Notes: a model not told the origin generated them from the letters alone. DNA of 64,000 bases from Lutispora thermophila DSM 19022 (GCF_900142105.1 NZ_FQZS01000004.1:1-64000), one strand, 5' to 3'. Positions 25,574-35,737 are shown, numbered from the stretch's first letter. Made by a program: numbers and translations.

Positions 25574-28500
25574 GCTGACCATGTCTGCCTTTGGGCCCTA
25601 TGCAGGCACTGAGGTAATTGATTTTTCATTATTGGATGGGCACAATATATTTGTCATAACAGGGCCTACGGGAGCAGGAAAAACCACTATATTTGACGGC
25701 ATATGCTATGCCCTTTATGGAAGCGCTTCAGGAGAAGGCAGGGATGGGGAGAGCATGAGAAGCCATTTTGCCAAAGATGATACCCTCACCTATGTTGAAC
25801 TGGAATTCCAACTGAGAGATAAGATCTACTATGTTAAAAGAATTCCTAAGCAGCTTAGAAAAAAGGAAAGAGGAGAAGGATATACGGAGCAAAAGGCAGA
25901 GGCAGAATTTAAAGCTCCTGGAGAAAGGGTAGTGACAGGAGTAAGGGAAGTAAACGAAAAAATAGCTGAGCTTTTGGGTATAAGCTATGAGCAGTTTAAG
26001 CAAATAGTTATGATACCACAAAACGAGTTCAGAAAATTGCTTCTGGCAGAAAGCAAGGATAGAGAAGTTATCTTAAGGAAAATATTCGGAAGCTGGCAGT
26101 TCCAGATGATCCAAGAAAAATTGGAAGAGAATGCCCGCGACTTGAGAAAATCCATTGAATCCATAGAGCAAAAGGAGCTTACTTATGTAAGAAGTATAGA
26201 ATGGGGTAAAAGAGAAGACTTAAAGGCAAAGGCAGAAGCAGACAATGTTAATATAGATGAGATAAAAGAAGACCTTGAGAATCTTATAAAGGAAGAAGAT
26301 GAAGAAGAGATTAGATTAGAAAAAGAAGCCGAAGCTCTTGCAGGAGAATTGGAGAAGCTCCAAGAAGCCCTTATGAAAGCAACGGAGATAAACAACAAGT
26401 TTGAAGAAAGGAGAAAGGCGGAAGAAGAATTAAATCAGTTGGAAAATGACAAGGCTGTTTGGGACGAAAAGGAAAGAAAGCTTCATAAGGCAAGAAAGGC
26501 TCTTATGATAAAACCAATAGAAGAACAAAGTCTCAAAAGGAAGGAAGAACTTGATAATGCCCGATTGGATTATGACAGATCAAAGCTTCTACTTGCAACT
26601 GCTCTGGAGAATTTAAAGAAATCTAAGGAGAACTTAATTAAAGAAGAGGAAAGGGAAGAAGAACGAAGGAAGTTGCAGGAAAAAATAACAGAGCTTAAAA
26701 AGGATATAGATAAGGTAAAGGAATATGAAAGGCTTTCTTCAGAATTGGAAAGGATAATGAAGAATCTTCAGCAAAAAGAGAAAGCCATAAGCCAAAACAA
26801 AGAAGAAATAGAAGCACTAAAGGAAAAAATAAAAAAGACTAAACAGGACATAGAAGCGGCAAATGAAGCAGCACTGCAATACATAAATCATGAGAAGAAC
26901 CTAAAGGAAAAGGAAGATACCTTAAAAAAGCTCAAGAGTTTTAAAACAGAAAATCAACTTCTTGATGATTTGAGGGAAGAATACAAGAAGAAAAAGGCAG
27001 CATATGAGGAATTAAATAAGCTATATGAAGCTAAGAAGAAGGAAGTTGATGAGCTAAACCAGCGCTTCTTCCATGGACAAGCAGGTCTTTTGGCAAGAGG
27101 ATTGAAGGATAATGAGCCATGCCCTGTATGCGGTTCCACTCATCACCCAAGGCCTGCAAAGGAATTGTCTGGGATGCCTTCGGAAGAAGAATTGAAAAAC
27201 AAGAAGGCCGAACTTGATGAAAAAAATGAAAAATTAAGAGCAGCAGCAGATGAATATGCGGATATTAGGGCAAAGGGAGAAGCACAAAGGCAAAATGTTG
27301 ATAAGATTAAGCAGGAACTGTCAAATGTATTAAAAGAAGGAAATCTGGAATCTATAATAAAAGAATATGAAGACAGCATTGTAATGTTGAAAAAGCATAT
27401 GACTGATTTGGATAATAAGAGGAAGATTAAGGATAATCTTATAGAGCTGCTGGATAAATCAGAAAAGGAATTAGAATCCAAGGAAACATTGGCTGTAGAG
27501 TTGGAAAAGGATTACAGGAACACATATGCTCAGGTAGAAGGCAATAAAGCTTTGCTTTCAAAAATTGAAAAGGAATTATCCTATGGTATAAAAGAAGAGA
27601 GCAGCCTTTTGAAACAGATAAACCTTTGCCAGAATCAATATGATATGATGAATAAAATCTATGAGGATGCCAAAGAGGCCTATAGAGCAGCTGAAGTTGC
27701 CATGGCAAAGGAAGAAACCAACAGCATGTATAAAGAGAAAACTGTTGAAAAGGCAAGACAAGAATATGAGACAGCCATGTTAAAATTTAGAGAAGCATTG
27801 GTTAGTGTAGGTTTTGAAAATCAAGAAGAATATGAGATATCAAAGATGGAAGAAGCAGCAATGGAAGTCTTTGAAAATGATATAAATCAGTATAAAGAGC
27901 AGCTGAAATTGGCTGCTGCCAGGTTTACAAAAGCCTTGAAGGATATCCAAGGGTTGGAGCCGGTGGATGTGGATAGTATAAGTGGGAATATAGAATTATG
28001 CAAAAACAAGAAGTCGGAAATAGAAAAAACTATAAAAGAAATATACGCCCGCTTGCTTCATAATAGGACTTTGCTGGAAAACATGAAAATTGTAATGGAA
28101 GAAAAAAGACAACAGGAAGATGTATACAGCATAGTAGGACATCTGGCCAATATGGCTAAAGGAAATAACAGGGAAAGGTTGAGCTTTGAAAGATATGTGT
28201 TGGCTGCTTATTTTGATGATATTATTTATGCAGCCAATCAAAGACTCAGAAAGATGACAGACGGCAGATTTGAGCTTTCCAGGATAAAGGAAAAGCAAAA
28301 AGGAAATGCCCAACAGGGTTTGGAAATAGAAATATTTGATTATTATACAGGCTTACCACGCCATGTAAAAGTCATATCAGGAGGAGAAAGCTTTAAAGCC
28401 TCCTTATCTCTTGCATTGGGTTTATCAGATGTGGTTCAATCCTATGCAGGAGGCATAAGCTTGGATACCATCTTCATAGACGAAGGTTTTGGAAGCCTGG

Positions 28501-28667
28501 ATGAAGATTCTCTGGAAAAATCCATAGAGTGTCTCCTGGAATTGCAAAGAAGCGGAAAACTTGTAGGAGTAATATCCCATGTAGGAGAGCTTAAGGAGAG
28601 AATAAGGGCAAGGATTGAAGTAACCCAGGGCATGACGGGAAGCAGCACAAAAGTTGTAGTAGTTTAG
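25560..28667 (+). CDS. sbcC: exonuclease SbcCD, ATPase subunit C
   Basis: A 1035-residue Rad50/SMC-like ATPase. Walker A GPTGAGKTT begins at residue 35; long heptad coiled coils flank the zinc hook CPVCGSTHHPRP (Cys521, Cys524); the signature VISGGESFKASLSLALGLS and Walker B FIDEGFGSLD (Asp974, Glu975) lie near the C-terminus. The coding sequence is strongly purine- and Lys/Glu-rich, as expected for coiled coil. TTG at 25560 is preferred (GGAGAGGTG just upstream, inside sbcD); an ATG 30 bases earlier would put residues ahead of the conserved LKPIKLTMSAFGPY start. Confidence 0.97.
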   Translation: MKPIKLTMSAFGPYAGTEVIDFSLLDGHNIFVITGPTGAGKTTIFDGICYALYGSASGEGRDGESMRSHFAKDDTLTYVELEFQLRDKIYYVKRIPKQLRKKERGEGYTEQKAEAEFKAPGERVVTGVREVNEKIAELLGISYEQFKQIVMIPQNEFRKLLLAESKDREVILRKIFGSWQFQMIQEKLEENARDLRKSIESIEQKELTYVRSIEWGKREDLKAKAEADNVNIDEIKEDLENLIKEEDEEEIRLEKEAEALAGELEKLQEALMKATEINNKFEERRKAEEELNQLENDKAVWDEKERKLHKARKALMIKPIEEQSLKRKEELDNARLDYDRSKLLLATALENLKKSKENLIKEEEREEERRKLQEKITELKKDIDKVKEYERLSSELERIMKNLQQKEKAISQNKEEIEALKEKIKKTKQDIEAANEAALQYINHEKNLKEKEDTLKKLKSFKTENQLLDDLREEYKKKKAAYEELNKLYEAKKKEVDELNQRFFHGQAGLLARGLKDNEPCPVCGSTHHPRPAKELSGMPSEEELKNKKAELDEKNEKLRAAADEYADIRAKGEAQRQNVDKIKQELSNVLKEGNLESIIKEYEDSIVMLKKHMTDLDNKRKIKDNLIELLDKSEKELESKETLAVELEKDYRNTYAQVEGNKALLSKIEKELSYGIKEESSLLKQINLCQNQYDMMNKIYEDAKEAYRAAEVAMAKEETNSMYKEKTVEKARQEYETAMLKFREALVSVGFENQEEYEISKMEEAAMEVFENDINQYKEQLKLAAARFTKALKDIQGLEPVDVDSISGNIELCKNKKSEIEKTIKEIYARLLHNRTLLENMKIVMEEKRQQEDVYSIVGHLANMAKGNNRERLSFERYVLAAYFDDIIYAANQRLRKMTDGRFELSRIKEKQKGNAQQGLEIEIFDYYTGLPRHVKVISGGESFKASLSLALGLSDVVQSYAGGISLDTIFIDEGFGSLDEDSLEKSIECLLELQRSGKLVGVISHVGELKERIRARIEVTQGMTGSSTKVVVV

Positions 28668-28680
28668 GCGAGGTGAAGAC

Positions 28681-30000
28681 ATGGAGACTATTTTACAATT
28701 GGGGGCTTTTATTATAAGCCTCCTTGTATTGTTGGTGATGCTTGCAGAAAGAGGCAGTGCAGCAAAAAGAAATGAAAAACTGAAACAGGAAATATCCGCT
28801 GTAGAAAGCAAAACTGAATATTTGGAGAAGGCTCTAGATAAGTTGGAGAAGACCTTGAGAGAAGAAATGGTATTAAGCCGGGGAGAAGTATCCAATTCAA
28901 TGAAAGGCCTGAGTGATTCATTGATATCAAGAATAAATGAAATGTCAAAGCTCCAGCATATGCAGGTTGATTCCATGGATAATCGCATGGCAAGGCTGGC
29001 ACAAACCAATGAAGAAAAGCTGGAAGCCATGCGAAAGGAACTGGAGTCAAAGCTTAACAGCATAATGAAGGAAAACAGTGAGAAGCTGGAGGCTATGAGG
29101 ATAACGGTGGATGAGAAACTTAATGATACATTGGAAAAGAGGCTTGGAGATTCCTTCAAGCTTGTCAGCGAAAGGCTTGAGCAGGTTCATAAGGGGCTGG
29201 GAGAGATGCAGATTCTTGCAACAGGAGTAGGAGATTTGAAAAAAGTACTTACTAATGTAAAGACAAGAGGCATCTGGGGTGAAATTCAGCTTGGCAACAT
29301 ATTGGAGCAGATATTAACTCCCGAGCAGTATTACACCAATATATCCACCAAGAAAAACAGTTTAGAGAAGGTGGAATTTGCCATAAGGCTTCCGGGAAAA
29401 GGAGGAGATGGTGAAGAGGTGCTTCTCCCTATAGATGCCAAGTTTCCACAGGAGGATTTTTACAGAATGGTTGAAGCCGGGGAAAAAGGAGATCCCGTTG
29501 CCATGGAAGAAGCTGCAAAACAGTTGGAGAACAGGATAAAGGCAGAAGCAAAGAGGATAAGCGAAAAATATATAAATCCTCCTGTAACAACAGATTTCGC
29601 CATAATGTTTTTACCTATAGAAAGCCTTTATGCCGAAGTGGCAAAAAGAGCAGGACTTATGGAACATATTCAGGAGAAATACAAAATAAACATCTCAGGG
29701 CCTTCAACTATGGCCGCGTTTTTAAACAGTCTTTCCATGGGCTTCAGAACCCTGGCAATACAAAGGCGATCCTCTGAGGTATGGGCTTTACTGGGTACTG
29801 TAAAAAGCGAGTTTGCCAAATTTGGAGATATATTGGATAAGACCAATAAGAAGCTTCAGGAGGCTACCAAAACCATTGAGGCAGCCACCAAAAAGACAAG
29901 AACCATCGAAAGGAAGTTAAAGGACGTGGAAGCCTTGCCATTGGAGGAATCGGCACTATCCTTGGATACGGATGAACTTATGTATGACGGCGAGGTCTAG
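28681..30000 (+). CDS. rmuC: DNA recombination protein RmuC
   Basis: A 439-residue protein with an N-terminal membrane segment (about 5-22), a long coiled coil (25-165), and the RmuC core with TRGIWGEIQLGNILEQIL, LPIDAKFPQEDF and MFLPIESLYAEV. The core has a predicted PD-(D/E)XK-like nuclease fold; the family limits inversions and acts in genome stability. It is 13 nt after sbcC with GCGAGGTG upstream, so the three repair genes form one operon. Confidence 0.95.
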   Translation: METILQLGAFIISLLVLLVMLAERGSAAKRNEKLKQEISAVESKTEYLEKALDKLEKTLREEMVLSRGEVSNSMKGLSDSLISRINEMSKLQHMQVDSMDNRMARLAQTNEEKLEAMRKELESKLNSIMKENSEKLEAMRITVDEKLNDTLEKRLGDSFKLVSERLEQVHKGLGEMQILATGVGDLKKVLTNVKTRGIWGEIQLGNILEQILTPEQYYTNISTKKNSLEKVEFAIRLPGKGGDGEEVLLPIDAKFPQEDFYRMVEAGEKGDPVAMEEAAKQLENRIKAEAKRISEKYINPPVTTDFAIMFLPIESLYAEVAKRAGLMEHIQEKYKINISGPSTMAAFLNSLSMGFRTLAIQRRSSEVWALLGTVKSEFAKFGDILDKTNKKLQEATKTIEAATKKTRTIERKLKDVEALPLEESALSLDTDELMYDGEV

Positions 30001-30009
30001 GGTAGCACT

Positions 30010-30098
30010 TTTGGGTCGTTATGAAGAACACGGACTTACACGGCACCAATCCGTGATTAGTGCCGTGTAAATCCGTGTTCTCTATAAATGACCCCAAA
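30010..30098. repeat. large inverted repeat (about 90 bp)
   Basis: Core arms 30026-30046 and 30060-30080 (GAACACGGACTTACACGGCAC and its complement) match in 20 of 21 positions with a 13-base loop. The pairing continues outward with small bulges from TTTGGGTCGTTATGAA (30010) to CTATAAATGACCCCAAA (30098). The ACACGGA/TTACACGG words are like short dispersed palindromes seen in other bacterial genomes. The stop codon and last dozen codons of the IclR-like remnant lie inside it. Confidence 0.85.
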
Positions 30099-30613
30099 GG
30101 AATACCCTAAGCCTGCTCCACATACCCCAAAGACATTGACATTTTCTTTGCCGTATCCGTCACATTTTTTATAATGATGGGCAGTTGCTTTTCCTCCTAC
30201 CGTGCAATAGAAAGGTACCTTAGCTTCTAACTGTGTAAAAAGTTTAAGGAGTGGAGTGCTTTCAGATTGGGCTACATAGATAATCTCGTTTCCATCGAGA
30301 ACCACTAGATTGCTGGTTTCACCGACCATTTTTCTTAGTTCATCCAAGTATGGCTGAGCCAAAGACGAAAGAGCTTTTTGACATGCCGCATATTCTGAAA
30401 AGTATAAAGCCAATTCTGTACTTTTTAGTCTTTTTATCCTGTTCAATAAATTTGCACTGTTTAAAGTATTAAGCAAATGACATGTGGCACTTACACCATA
30501 ATTAAGACTATTGCTTATTTCCGTTACACAAATACCATCTTGTGATTTGGCGATTTTTCTAAAACTTCAATAGCCTTTATTACAGAACCAATTGCTTTCG
30601 TATCTTTTGTCAT
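30057..30613 (-). pseudogene. broken IclR-family regulator
   Basis: Leftward from ATG at 30613 the frame MTKDTKAIGSVIKAIEVLEKS stops after about 29 codons. A +1 shift continues as DGICVTEISNSLNYGVSATCHLLNTLNSANLL, completing the IclR winged helix, and then into the ligand domain (FSEYAACQ..., LVVLDGNEIIYVAQSES, PFYCTVGGKA). The ligand domain is lost after about 100 residues and the frame ends within the large inverted repeat. So the gene is frameshifted in its DNA-binding domain and truncated. It may once have controlled the adjacent leftward genes. Confidence 0.8.
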
Positions 30614-30699
30614 GTTGTTACTTAATATTATCAACTTATAAGCTGCAATTTTACCTATGTTAAAATCATATTGTGTTTGAGATAATCATGTCAAACACA

Positions 30700-30729
30700 A
30701 AAAGACCACCAAGTCTGGCGGTCTTTTTG
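30700..30729. terminator. terminator of the cysteine desulfidase gene
   Basis: AAAAAGACC... / ...GGTCTTTTT symmetric hairpin (AAAAAGACCACC with GGCGGTCTTTTT), 24 bases past the leftward stop codon. Confidence 0.85.
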
Positions 30730-30752
30730 GAAGATCATTAATATGCTTTAAT

Positions 30753-32039
30753 TCATGCTTCTTTATCAAGCATTATATTTATTATTTCAACATCAGTGCG
30801 TTCCATTCCTTTTCTGCCTAATCTGCCTATACTCTTGATGGTAGCTTCAACTCCATCCTTTACAAGACCTTCCCCACTTCTAAATACTTTTCCTTCAGTG
30901 CTTAGCTGATGACCGAGTATACCGGCATCAACAGCAGCAGCGATTTTTGCTGCACAGGAAGGTTTGGCTCCATCACATACTATACCGCTTACATTTGCAG
31001 TAGTATTTATAATTGTTTTGGAGATGGCTTCGTAATCTCCACCATGGAGGTATGTTATAGCAGCAGCGCTTCCTGTTGCAGCGCTTACAGCGCCACAATA
31101 AGCAGAAAGCTTGCCTATTAATGATTTCTGATGGATGGATACAAGGTTGCTGATAAGCAATGCCCGCATTAGCTTTTCTTCACTAACCTTTAGTTCCCTG
31201 GCATATTCAACCACTGGAAGTGTTACGGTTATACCCTGATTTCCACTTCCTGAGTTAATGACAACAGGAAGTGAGCATCCGCTCATTCTGGCATCGCTTC
31301 CTGCGGCGGCCTTAGCTTTGGCTCTGACTTTTACATCGTTGCCATAGTATTTTAACAGTGTCTTACCAACGCTTACGCCATAATCATTTTTCAATCCTTC
31401 TTCAGCTATGGCTGTATTTTTTTCAATTTGGTTCCTAAGCAGGTCACGAAGTTTGTATTCATCTAAATCTACAGTATCGGCAAATTCAACTATATCCTTT
31501 ATGTTCAAGAGGGATCTGTCGCCTGTAGAGGTCTTCTTATGTATTTCATTTTGCTTTTCAAAAATTACTTGTCCGTTTTTCACGATTCTTATTATATTTG
31601 TATGGGAATCTGAAATGCAAACTTCTGCGGATTCGTCATCTGAATAAACCTTTGCTTCAATATAAAGATTTTCAACACCTTTGAGATGATAAACGGAGCA
31701 ATAATCTTCATTCAGAAGCCGTCTGATTTCTTTATGGTCTTCTTCCTTCACGCTCTCCAATACTTGCAGCTCTTTGTCTGGATCTCCGCCTATTACGCCG
31801 GCAATGGCCGCAGCTCCAATACCTATAAGACCACCTGTATTTGGTACAACAACACCTTTAACGTTTTTTACTATATTACCGCTGCAACCTATTTCCATTC
31901 TTTTTGGCTGTTTTCCCAATACAGCCTTTGCTTTAGCTGCTGCATAAGCTATAGCTATGGGTTCTGTACAACCAAGGGCTTCTACAAGCTCATTCTTTAA
32001 AATCATAACATAGTTTTCACATACTTCATTTGTCAACAT
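30753..32039 (-). CDS. L-cysteine desulfidase family protein (CyuA/YhaM, UPF0597)
   Basis: A 428-residue protein of the family related to the iron-sulfur serine dehydratase alpha chain. Conserved cysteines that hold a [4Fe-4S] cluster are visible in EALGCTEPIAIAYA, EIGCSGNIVKNVKGV and CDGAKPSCAAKIAAAVDAG, with the glycine-rich SGSGNQGI segment between. It converts L-cysteine to pyruvate, ammonia and sulfide in characterised members. GGGGGAA lies about 7 nt before ATG at 32039. Single gene with its own terminator; a dead IclR regulator lies just downstream. Confidence 0.93.
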   Translation of the reverse strand: MLTNEVCENYVMILKNELVEALGCTEPIAIAYAAAKAKAVLGKQPKRMEIGCSGNIVKNVKGVVVPNTGGLIGIGAAAIAGVIGGDPDKELQVLESVKEEDHKEIRRLLNEDYCSVYHLKGVENLYIEAKVYSDDESAEVCISDSHTNIIRIVKNGQVIFEKQNEIHKKTSTGDRSLLNIKDIVEFADTVDLDEYKLRDLLRNQIEKNTAIAEEGLKNDYGVSVGKTLLKYYGNDVKVRAKAKAAAGSDARMSGCSLPVVINSGSGNQGITVTLPVVEYARELKVSEEKLMRALLISNLVSIHQKSLIGKLSAYCGAVSAATGSAAAITYLHGGDYEAISKTIINTTANVSGIVCDGAKPSCAAKIAAAVDAGILGHQLSTEGKVFRSGEGLVKDGVEATIKSIGRLGRKGMERTDVEIINIMLDKEA

Positions 32040-32453
32040 GAGATTTCCCCCTGTTTAATATATATTCATTGAATATGATGTAGCAGCAAATCAATTTATT
32101 TCAAGCATGATATAAGAAAAATGATGAAAACACGAAGGTTGGTCAGGTTTCTGTTAATGTGGAATAATGTTTGCTACGGACTATTAAAATATATTTCCAA
32201 ATATGCTGCATTTGTAAATTTAATAGATATATGGTTTCTTAATATATGCTTTACAAACTAAATATGAAAATTTTTCTTCTTATCTATGAGTTTAATAAAA
32301 ATTTGATTTATTTACAACCGTGAGTTTTTATCCAATAAGAAGGGATAATGGCAATACACTATGGTGACGGCAGCATTCTCAGCAAGATGATTCTAACATA
32401 TATGGAAGATTAAATGGATATCAATAGATTTTGCAATATAAGTTCGTCTTCAT
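32040..32453. other. intergenic region without recognisable genes
   Basis: It should contain the leftward promoter of the cysteine desulfidase gene. A 46-codon rightward frame (32122-32262, MMKTRRLVRFLLMWNNV...) has no ribosome binding site and I do not call it. No strong hairpin was seen. Confidence 0.4.
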
Positions 32454-33701
32454 CTATGCTTTTTCATCTTTAGGTACGGCCAATATCATTATTGCTCCGC
32501 CAATGACAAAGAGAAGCATTACACTCAGTACTCCATATCGGGAATTGCCTGTAATCTGGCTAAACATGGCATAAAGAGCAGGACCCATTATGGCAGCAAA
32601 CTTGCCAAAAACATCATAGAAACCAAAAAACTCATTGGCCTTTTCCTTAGGTATCATTTTGCTGAAATAGGATCGGGATAAGGCCTGCATGCCGCCCTGG
32701 GATGTAGCTACTAAAAATGCTAGAATCCAGAATTCAACAGCGCTTTTCATATTGTAGCCTACAAAGCAAATAACTATGTATATTGCTATGCCTATAAGAA
32801 GCATACTTCTTGCGCCCACCTTTTTTGCAAGATTTCCATATATGATGGCGCAAGGGAAAGCGACAATCTGAGTCATAAGTAGTGCCAACAGCAAGGAATT
32901 ACTGCCTACACCCACCGAATCTCCATATACTGTTGACATTTTGATTATCGTATTGACCCCGTCTATGTAGAAGAAATAGGCTATAAGGAAAACAAATACC
33001 TTTTTATATTGCCTTATGTTCATGAAGGTGTTATAAAGCCTCAGGAAGCTCTTCCTAATTGTGTTCTTTTCTTTTTCAATATAATATATCTGTTTTACAT
33101 TTCTAAGCATAGGAATGGTAAAGACTACCCACCATATTGCAGTCAACATAAAGGATATTTTTACTGCAAGGCTTGAACTTATTCCTATTTTGGCGCCAAA
33201 CAACACCATACTTATGGATATAACAAAGGGGATTGTGCTTCCTCCTATGTAGCCTAATGCAAAACCGTAGGATGAAACCATATCCATTCTCTCTTCTGTG
33301 GTCACATCTATTAGAAATGCATCATAAAATATGTTTGCTGACGAGAAGCCTATGACAGTAATCATGTAGATAATGAGAAGTGCCATCCAATGATCTGTAA
33401 AGCTTAAAGCAGCAGTAGAGATAGTTCCAAGGATAAAGAAAAACTTAAATAATTGCATTTTTCTATCTTTATAATCTCCCACAGATCCAAGTATAGGTGC
33501 TAAAATTGCCACCATCAAAGTAGCTATGGAGTTTGCATATCCCCAATAGGAATCTGCCATATTGGGACTTACACCTCCGTTTTTTGCGAGGGTTTTAAAG
33601 AAAATAGGCAATATTGCGGCTGTAATGACAACTGAGTAGGCGGAATTAGCCCAATCATAAAATATCCAGCTTTTTTCCGCTTTGGTAAAGTTTTTTAACA
33701 T
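32454..33701 (-). CDS. MFS transporter, UMF1 / Atg22-like family
   Basis: A 415-residue carrier with about twelve membrane segments. The N-terminus KSWIFYDWANSAYSVVITAAILPIFF is the signature of the UMF1 (vacuole effluxer Atg22-like) branch of the major facilitator superfamily. The loop DYKDRKMQLF corresponds to the MFS A-motif. The substrate is unknown; related proteins export amino acids. GGAGGGATCCT precedes the ATG. Monocistronic, divergent from the next gene. Confidence 0.92.
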   Translation of the reverse strand: MLKNFTKAEKSWIFYDWANSAYSVVITAAILPIFFKTLAKNGGVSPNMADSYWGYANSIATLMVAILAPILGSVGDYKDRKMQLFKFFFILGTISTAALSFTDHWMALLIIYMITVIGFSSANIFYDAFLIDVTTEERMDMVSSYGFALGYIGGSTIPFVISISMVLFGAKIGISSSLAVKISFMLTAIWWVVFTIPMLRNVKQIYYIEKEKNTIRKSFLRLYNTFMNIRQYKKVFVFLIAYFFYIDGVNTIIKMSTVYGDSVGVGSNSLLLALLMTQIVAFPCAIIYGNLAKKVGARSMLLIGIAIYIVICFVGYNMKSAVEFWILAFLVATSQGGMQALSRSYFSKMIPKEKANEFFGFYDVFGKFAAIMGPALYAMFSQITGNSRYGVLSVMLLFVIGGAIMILAVPKDEKA

Positions 33702-33820
33702 AGGATCCCTCCAAAATTATAATTATTTTAATTTTACTTTAGATGGCTTATAAATAAAAGACAAAGGTTGAAAATATATACTATAATTATGATAAGCAGA
33801 AGTAAAAAGGAGGTGTTGAT

Positions 33821-34819
33821 ATGCCAGCGTTACTGACCCATTATCTATGTGGAGATGAGATGGTTAGATCGGTAGATATTCCAGAAGTAGCGAATGTCAT
33901 AAATTCATATAGAAATTTATTCAATCTGGGAACTCAGGGGCCGGATGTTTTCTTTTACCACAATGCATGGCCTTGGGCAAAGGGAAAGAGTCTTGCACAA
34001 ATAGGGTCCAGGCTTCATGTTGAAAAGGTTAGACAATTCTTTGATTATGCTTTGGAAATCATAGAAAAAGAAAAAGGCGATGAAAAAGAGAAATTATTAG
34101 CCTATATATATGGATATCTGTGCCATTATTCCCTTGATACCCATGCCCATCCTTATATATTTTGCAAAACCGGCTTTGCCATAGATGAAAAAGATGATAA
34201 GAAGAGATATGATGCATATCACAGGAAGTTGGAAGCAGAGATAGATGTAATAATGGCAGAAGAATTGCTGCACAAAAAGGCCCATGAAGTATTAAGCCAT
34301 AAGCTTATAGGCATCAATGACGAAGAGGCTGCCTTGTTGGCAAGGATGTATAAAAATATAATAAAAAAACTATTTAAAATGGATATAGATGAAGAGGATA
34401 TCAAAAAGGCACCTAAATATATGGCATATATTACCAAAGTCTTGAGAGATTCTAGCGGTATCAAGAAAGCCGTAATTGGATTCATGGAAAGAAAAATGAA
34501 TAAACATCAGCTCATATCAAACATGATATATCCTCTTGAAGTTGATAAAAAACTGGATCATTTGAATACAGCTCATTCTACCTGGTTTTATCCTTGGGAC
34601 AAGAATTCTTTTCAAAATTCTTCGTTTCATGAGTTCTTTCATGATGCCGTAGAGGAAGCCAAGAGTATGTGTGCCGCAGTAAGCCAATATTTTGATGGAA
34701 ATGATGGAAATATTGATAAAAATAATGTGTTGGATACATTGGGCAATAGATCCTTTGATTCAGGTTTGGATTGTGATGCAAAGGAAAAATTTCTATACTA
34801 CGATCTTATATATAAATAG
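33821..34819 (+). CDS. zinc-dependent phospholipase C-like protein
   Basis: A 332-residue protein of the Zn-PLC/S1-P1 nuclease-like fold. It starts MPALLTHYLCGDEM (N-terminal His ligand region), has GTQGPDVFFYH, GSRLHVEKV and YGYLCHYSLDTHAHPYI, which place the His/Asp ligands of a tri-metal centre. There is no signal peptide, so it probably acts in the cytoplasm or is unconventionally placed. Substrate unknown. AAAAGGAGGTG lies 6 nt before ATG. A terminator follows. Confidence 0.88.
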   Translation: MPALLTHYLCGDEMVRSVDIPEVANVINSYRNLFNLGTQGPDVFFYHNAWPWAKGKSLAQIGSRLHVEKVRQFFDYALEIIEKEKGDEKEKLLAYIYGYLCHYSLDTHAHPYIFCKTGFAIDEKDDKKRYDAYHRKLEAEIDVIMAEELLHKKAHEVLSHKLIGINDEEAALLARMYKNIIKKLFKMDIDEEDIKKAPKYMAYITKVLRDSSGIKKAVIGFMERKMNKHQLISNMIYPLEVDKKLDHLNTAHSTWFYPWDKNSFQNSSFHEFFHDAVEEAKSMCAAVSQYFDGNDGNIDKNNVLDTLGNRSFDSGLDCDAKEKFLYYDLIYK

Positions 34820-34903
34820 TTTATCTTACATAAATAGTCTTATAATGAATATGATGCCAGCATGACTTTGACTTCATAATTGCATAAAGTCCTCATTAAG
34901 TGG

Positions 34904-34951
34904 AATCCTGTTAATAGAAATAAATAAAATATTATTAACAGGATTATTATT
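34904..34951 (+). terminator. Rho-independent terminator
   Basis: AATCCTGTTAATA (34904-34916) pairs perfectly with TATTAACAGGATT (34933-34945), followed by ATTATTTT. It lies only a few bases before the binding site of the next gene, so it may also act as leader structure for that operon. Confidence 0.75.
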
Positions 34952-34963
34952 TTGGAGGATATT

Positions 34964-35737
34964 ATGGATTCTTATGTTATAGTAGGCTTGCCTGCATACA
35001 ATGAGGAAGAAGCTATACCAAAGGTATTGGATAAGTTGCTTTTTCTTAGGGATATATATGGTGACAGATTAAGAATACTGGTGGTAAATGACGGCAGCAC
35101 TGATGAAACAGAGGAAATATTGAAAAGGTACAGTGGAAGCTATGACTATATCAACTATATAAATCATAATGTTAATCAGGGTTTAGGAAGAGCTGTTTAT
35201 ACCCTTTTTTATCATGTGAGCCATAAATATGGCAAAGGTGATATACTAATAACCATGGATGCAGACAATACCCATAATCCTAAAATCATACCCTTTATGG
35301 TTGATAAGCTGGTTAAAGAGCAGCTGGATTTGGTAATTGCCTCCAGATTTGTAAATGGAGGTAGGGAAATAGGGCTTTCATTGGAAAGAAAGCTATTAAG
35401 CAGAGGAGCTGCTGCATTTTTGAAGTTATTCTTTCCTGTACAAAATGTCCATGATTATTCCAGCGGTTTTAGAGCATATGATGTGGAATATCTTCATAGG
35501 GCCATTATGGCCTATGGTGGAGATTTAGTTACTTCCAGGGGCTTTGAATGTATGGCTGAAATATTGGCTAGATTCAGCAAGCTGGGAGTCAGAGCAGGTG
35601 AATATCCTTTGGTCTTGGAGTATAATTTGAAACAGGGCGATAGCAAGATGAAGGTATTTAGAACCATTAAAGGCTATCTGAGACTTCCCCTTAAAGTTAA
35701 AAAGCCTCAGGCAAAAAGAGGTGAAGTCTATGAATAG
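34964..35737 (+). CDS. GT2 glycosyltransferase (polyprenyl-phosphate sugar synthase type)
   Basis: A 257-residue GT-A enzyme: VGLPAYNEEEAIPKVLDKL, VVNDGSTDETEEIL (UDP/GDP-sugar binding), the metal motif in MDADNTHNPKII, and the dolichol-P-mannose-synthase-like QGLGRAVYTLFYH. It lacks C-terminal membrane segments. It probably charges undecaprenyl phosphate with a sugar for use by the GT39 enzyme two genes on. ATG at 34964 with GGAGG 5 nt upstream; the in-frame TTG at 34952 overlaps that site. Overlaps the next gene by 8 bases. Confidence 0.92.
   Translation: MDSYVIVGLPAYNEEEAIPKVLDKLLFLRDIYGDRLRILVVNDGSTDETEEILKRYSGSYDYINYINHNVNQGLGRAVYTLFYHVSHKYGKGDILITMDADNTHNPKIIPFMVDKLVKEQLDLVIASRFVNGGREIGLSLERKLLSRGAAAFLKLFFPVQNVHDYSSGFRAYDVEYLHRAIMAYGGDLVTSRGFECMAEILARFSKLGVRAGEYPLVLEYNLKQGDSKMKVFRTIKGYLRLPLKVKKPQAKRGEVYE

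Noticed and set aside
32122-32262. 46-codon frame in the gap upstream of the cysteine desulfidase gene
   Set aside because: No ribosome binding site, no recognisable composition of a small protein, and the opposite strand needs the region as promoter.
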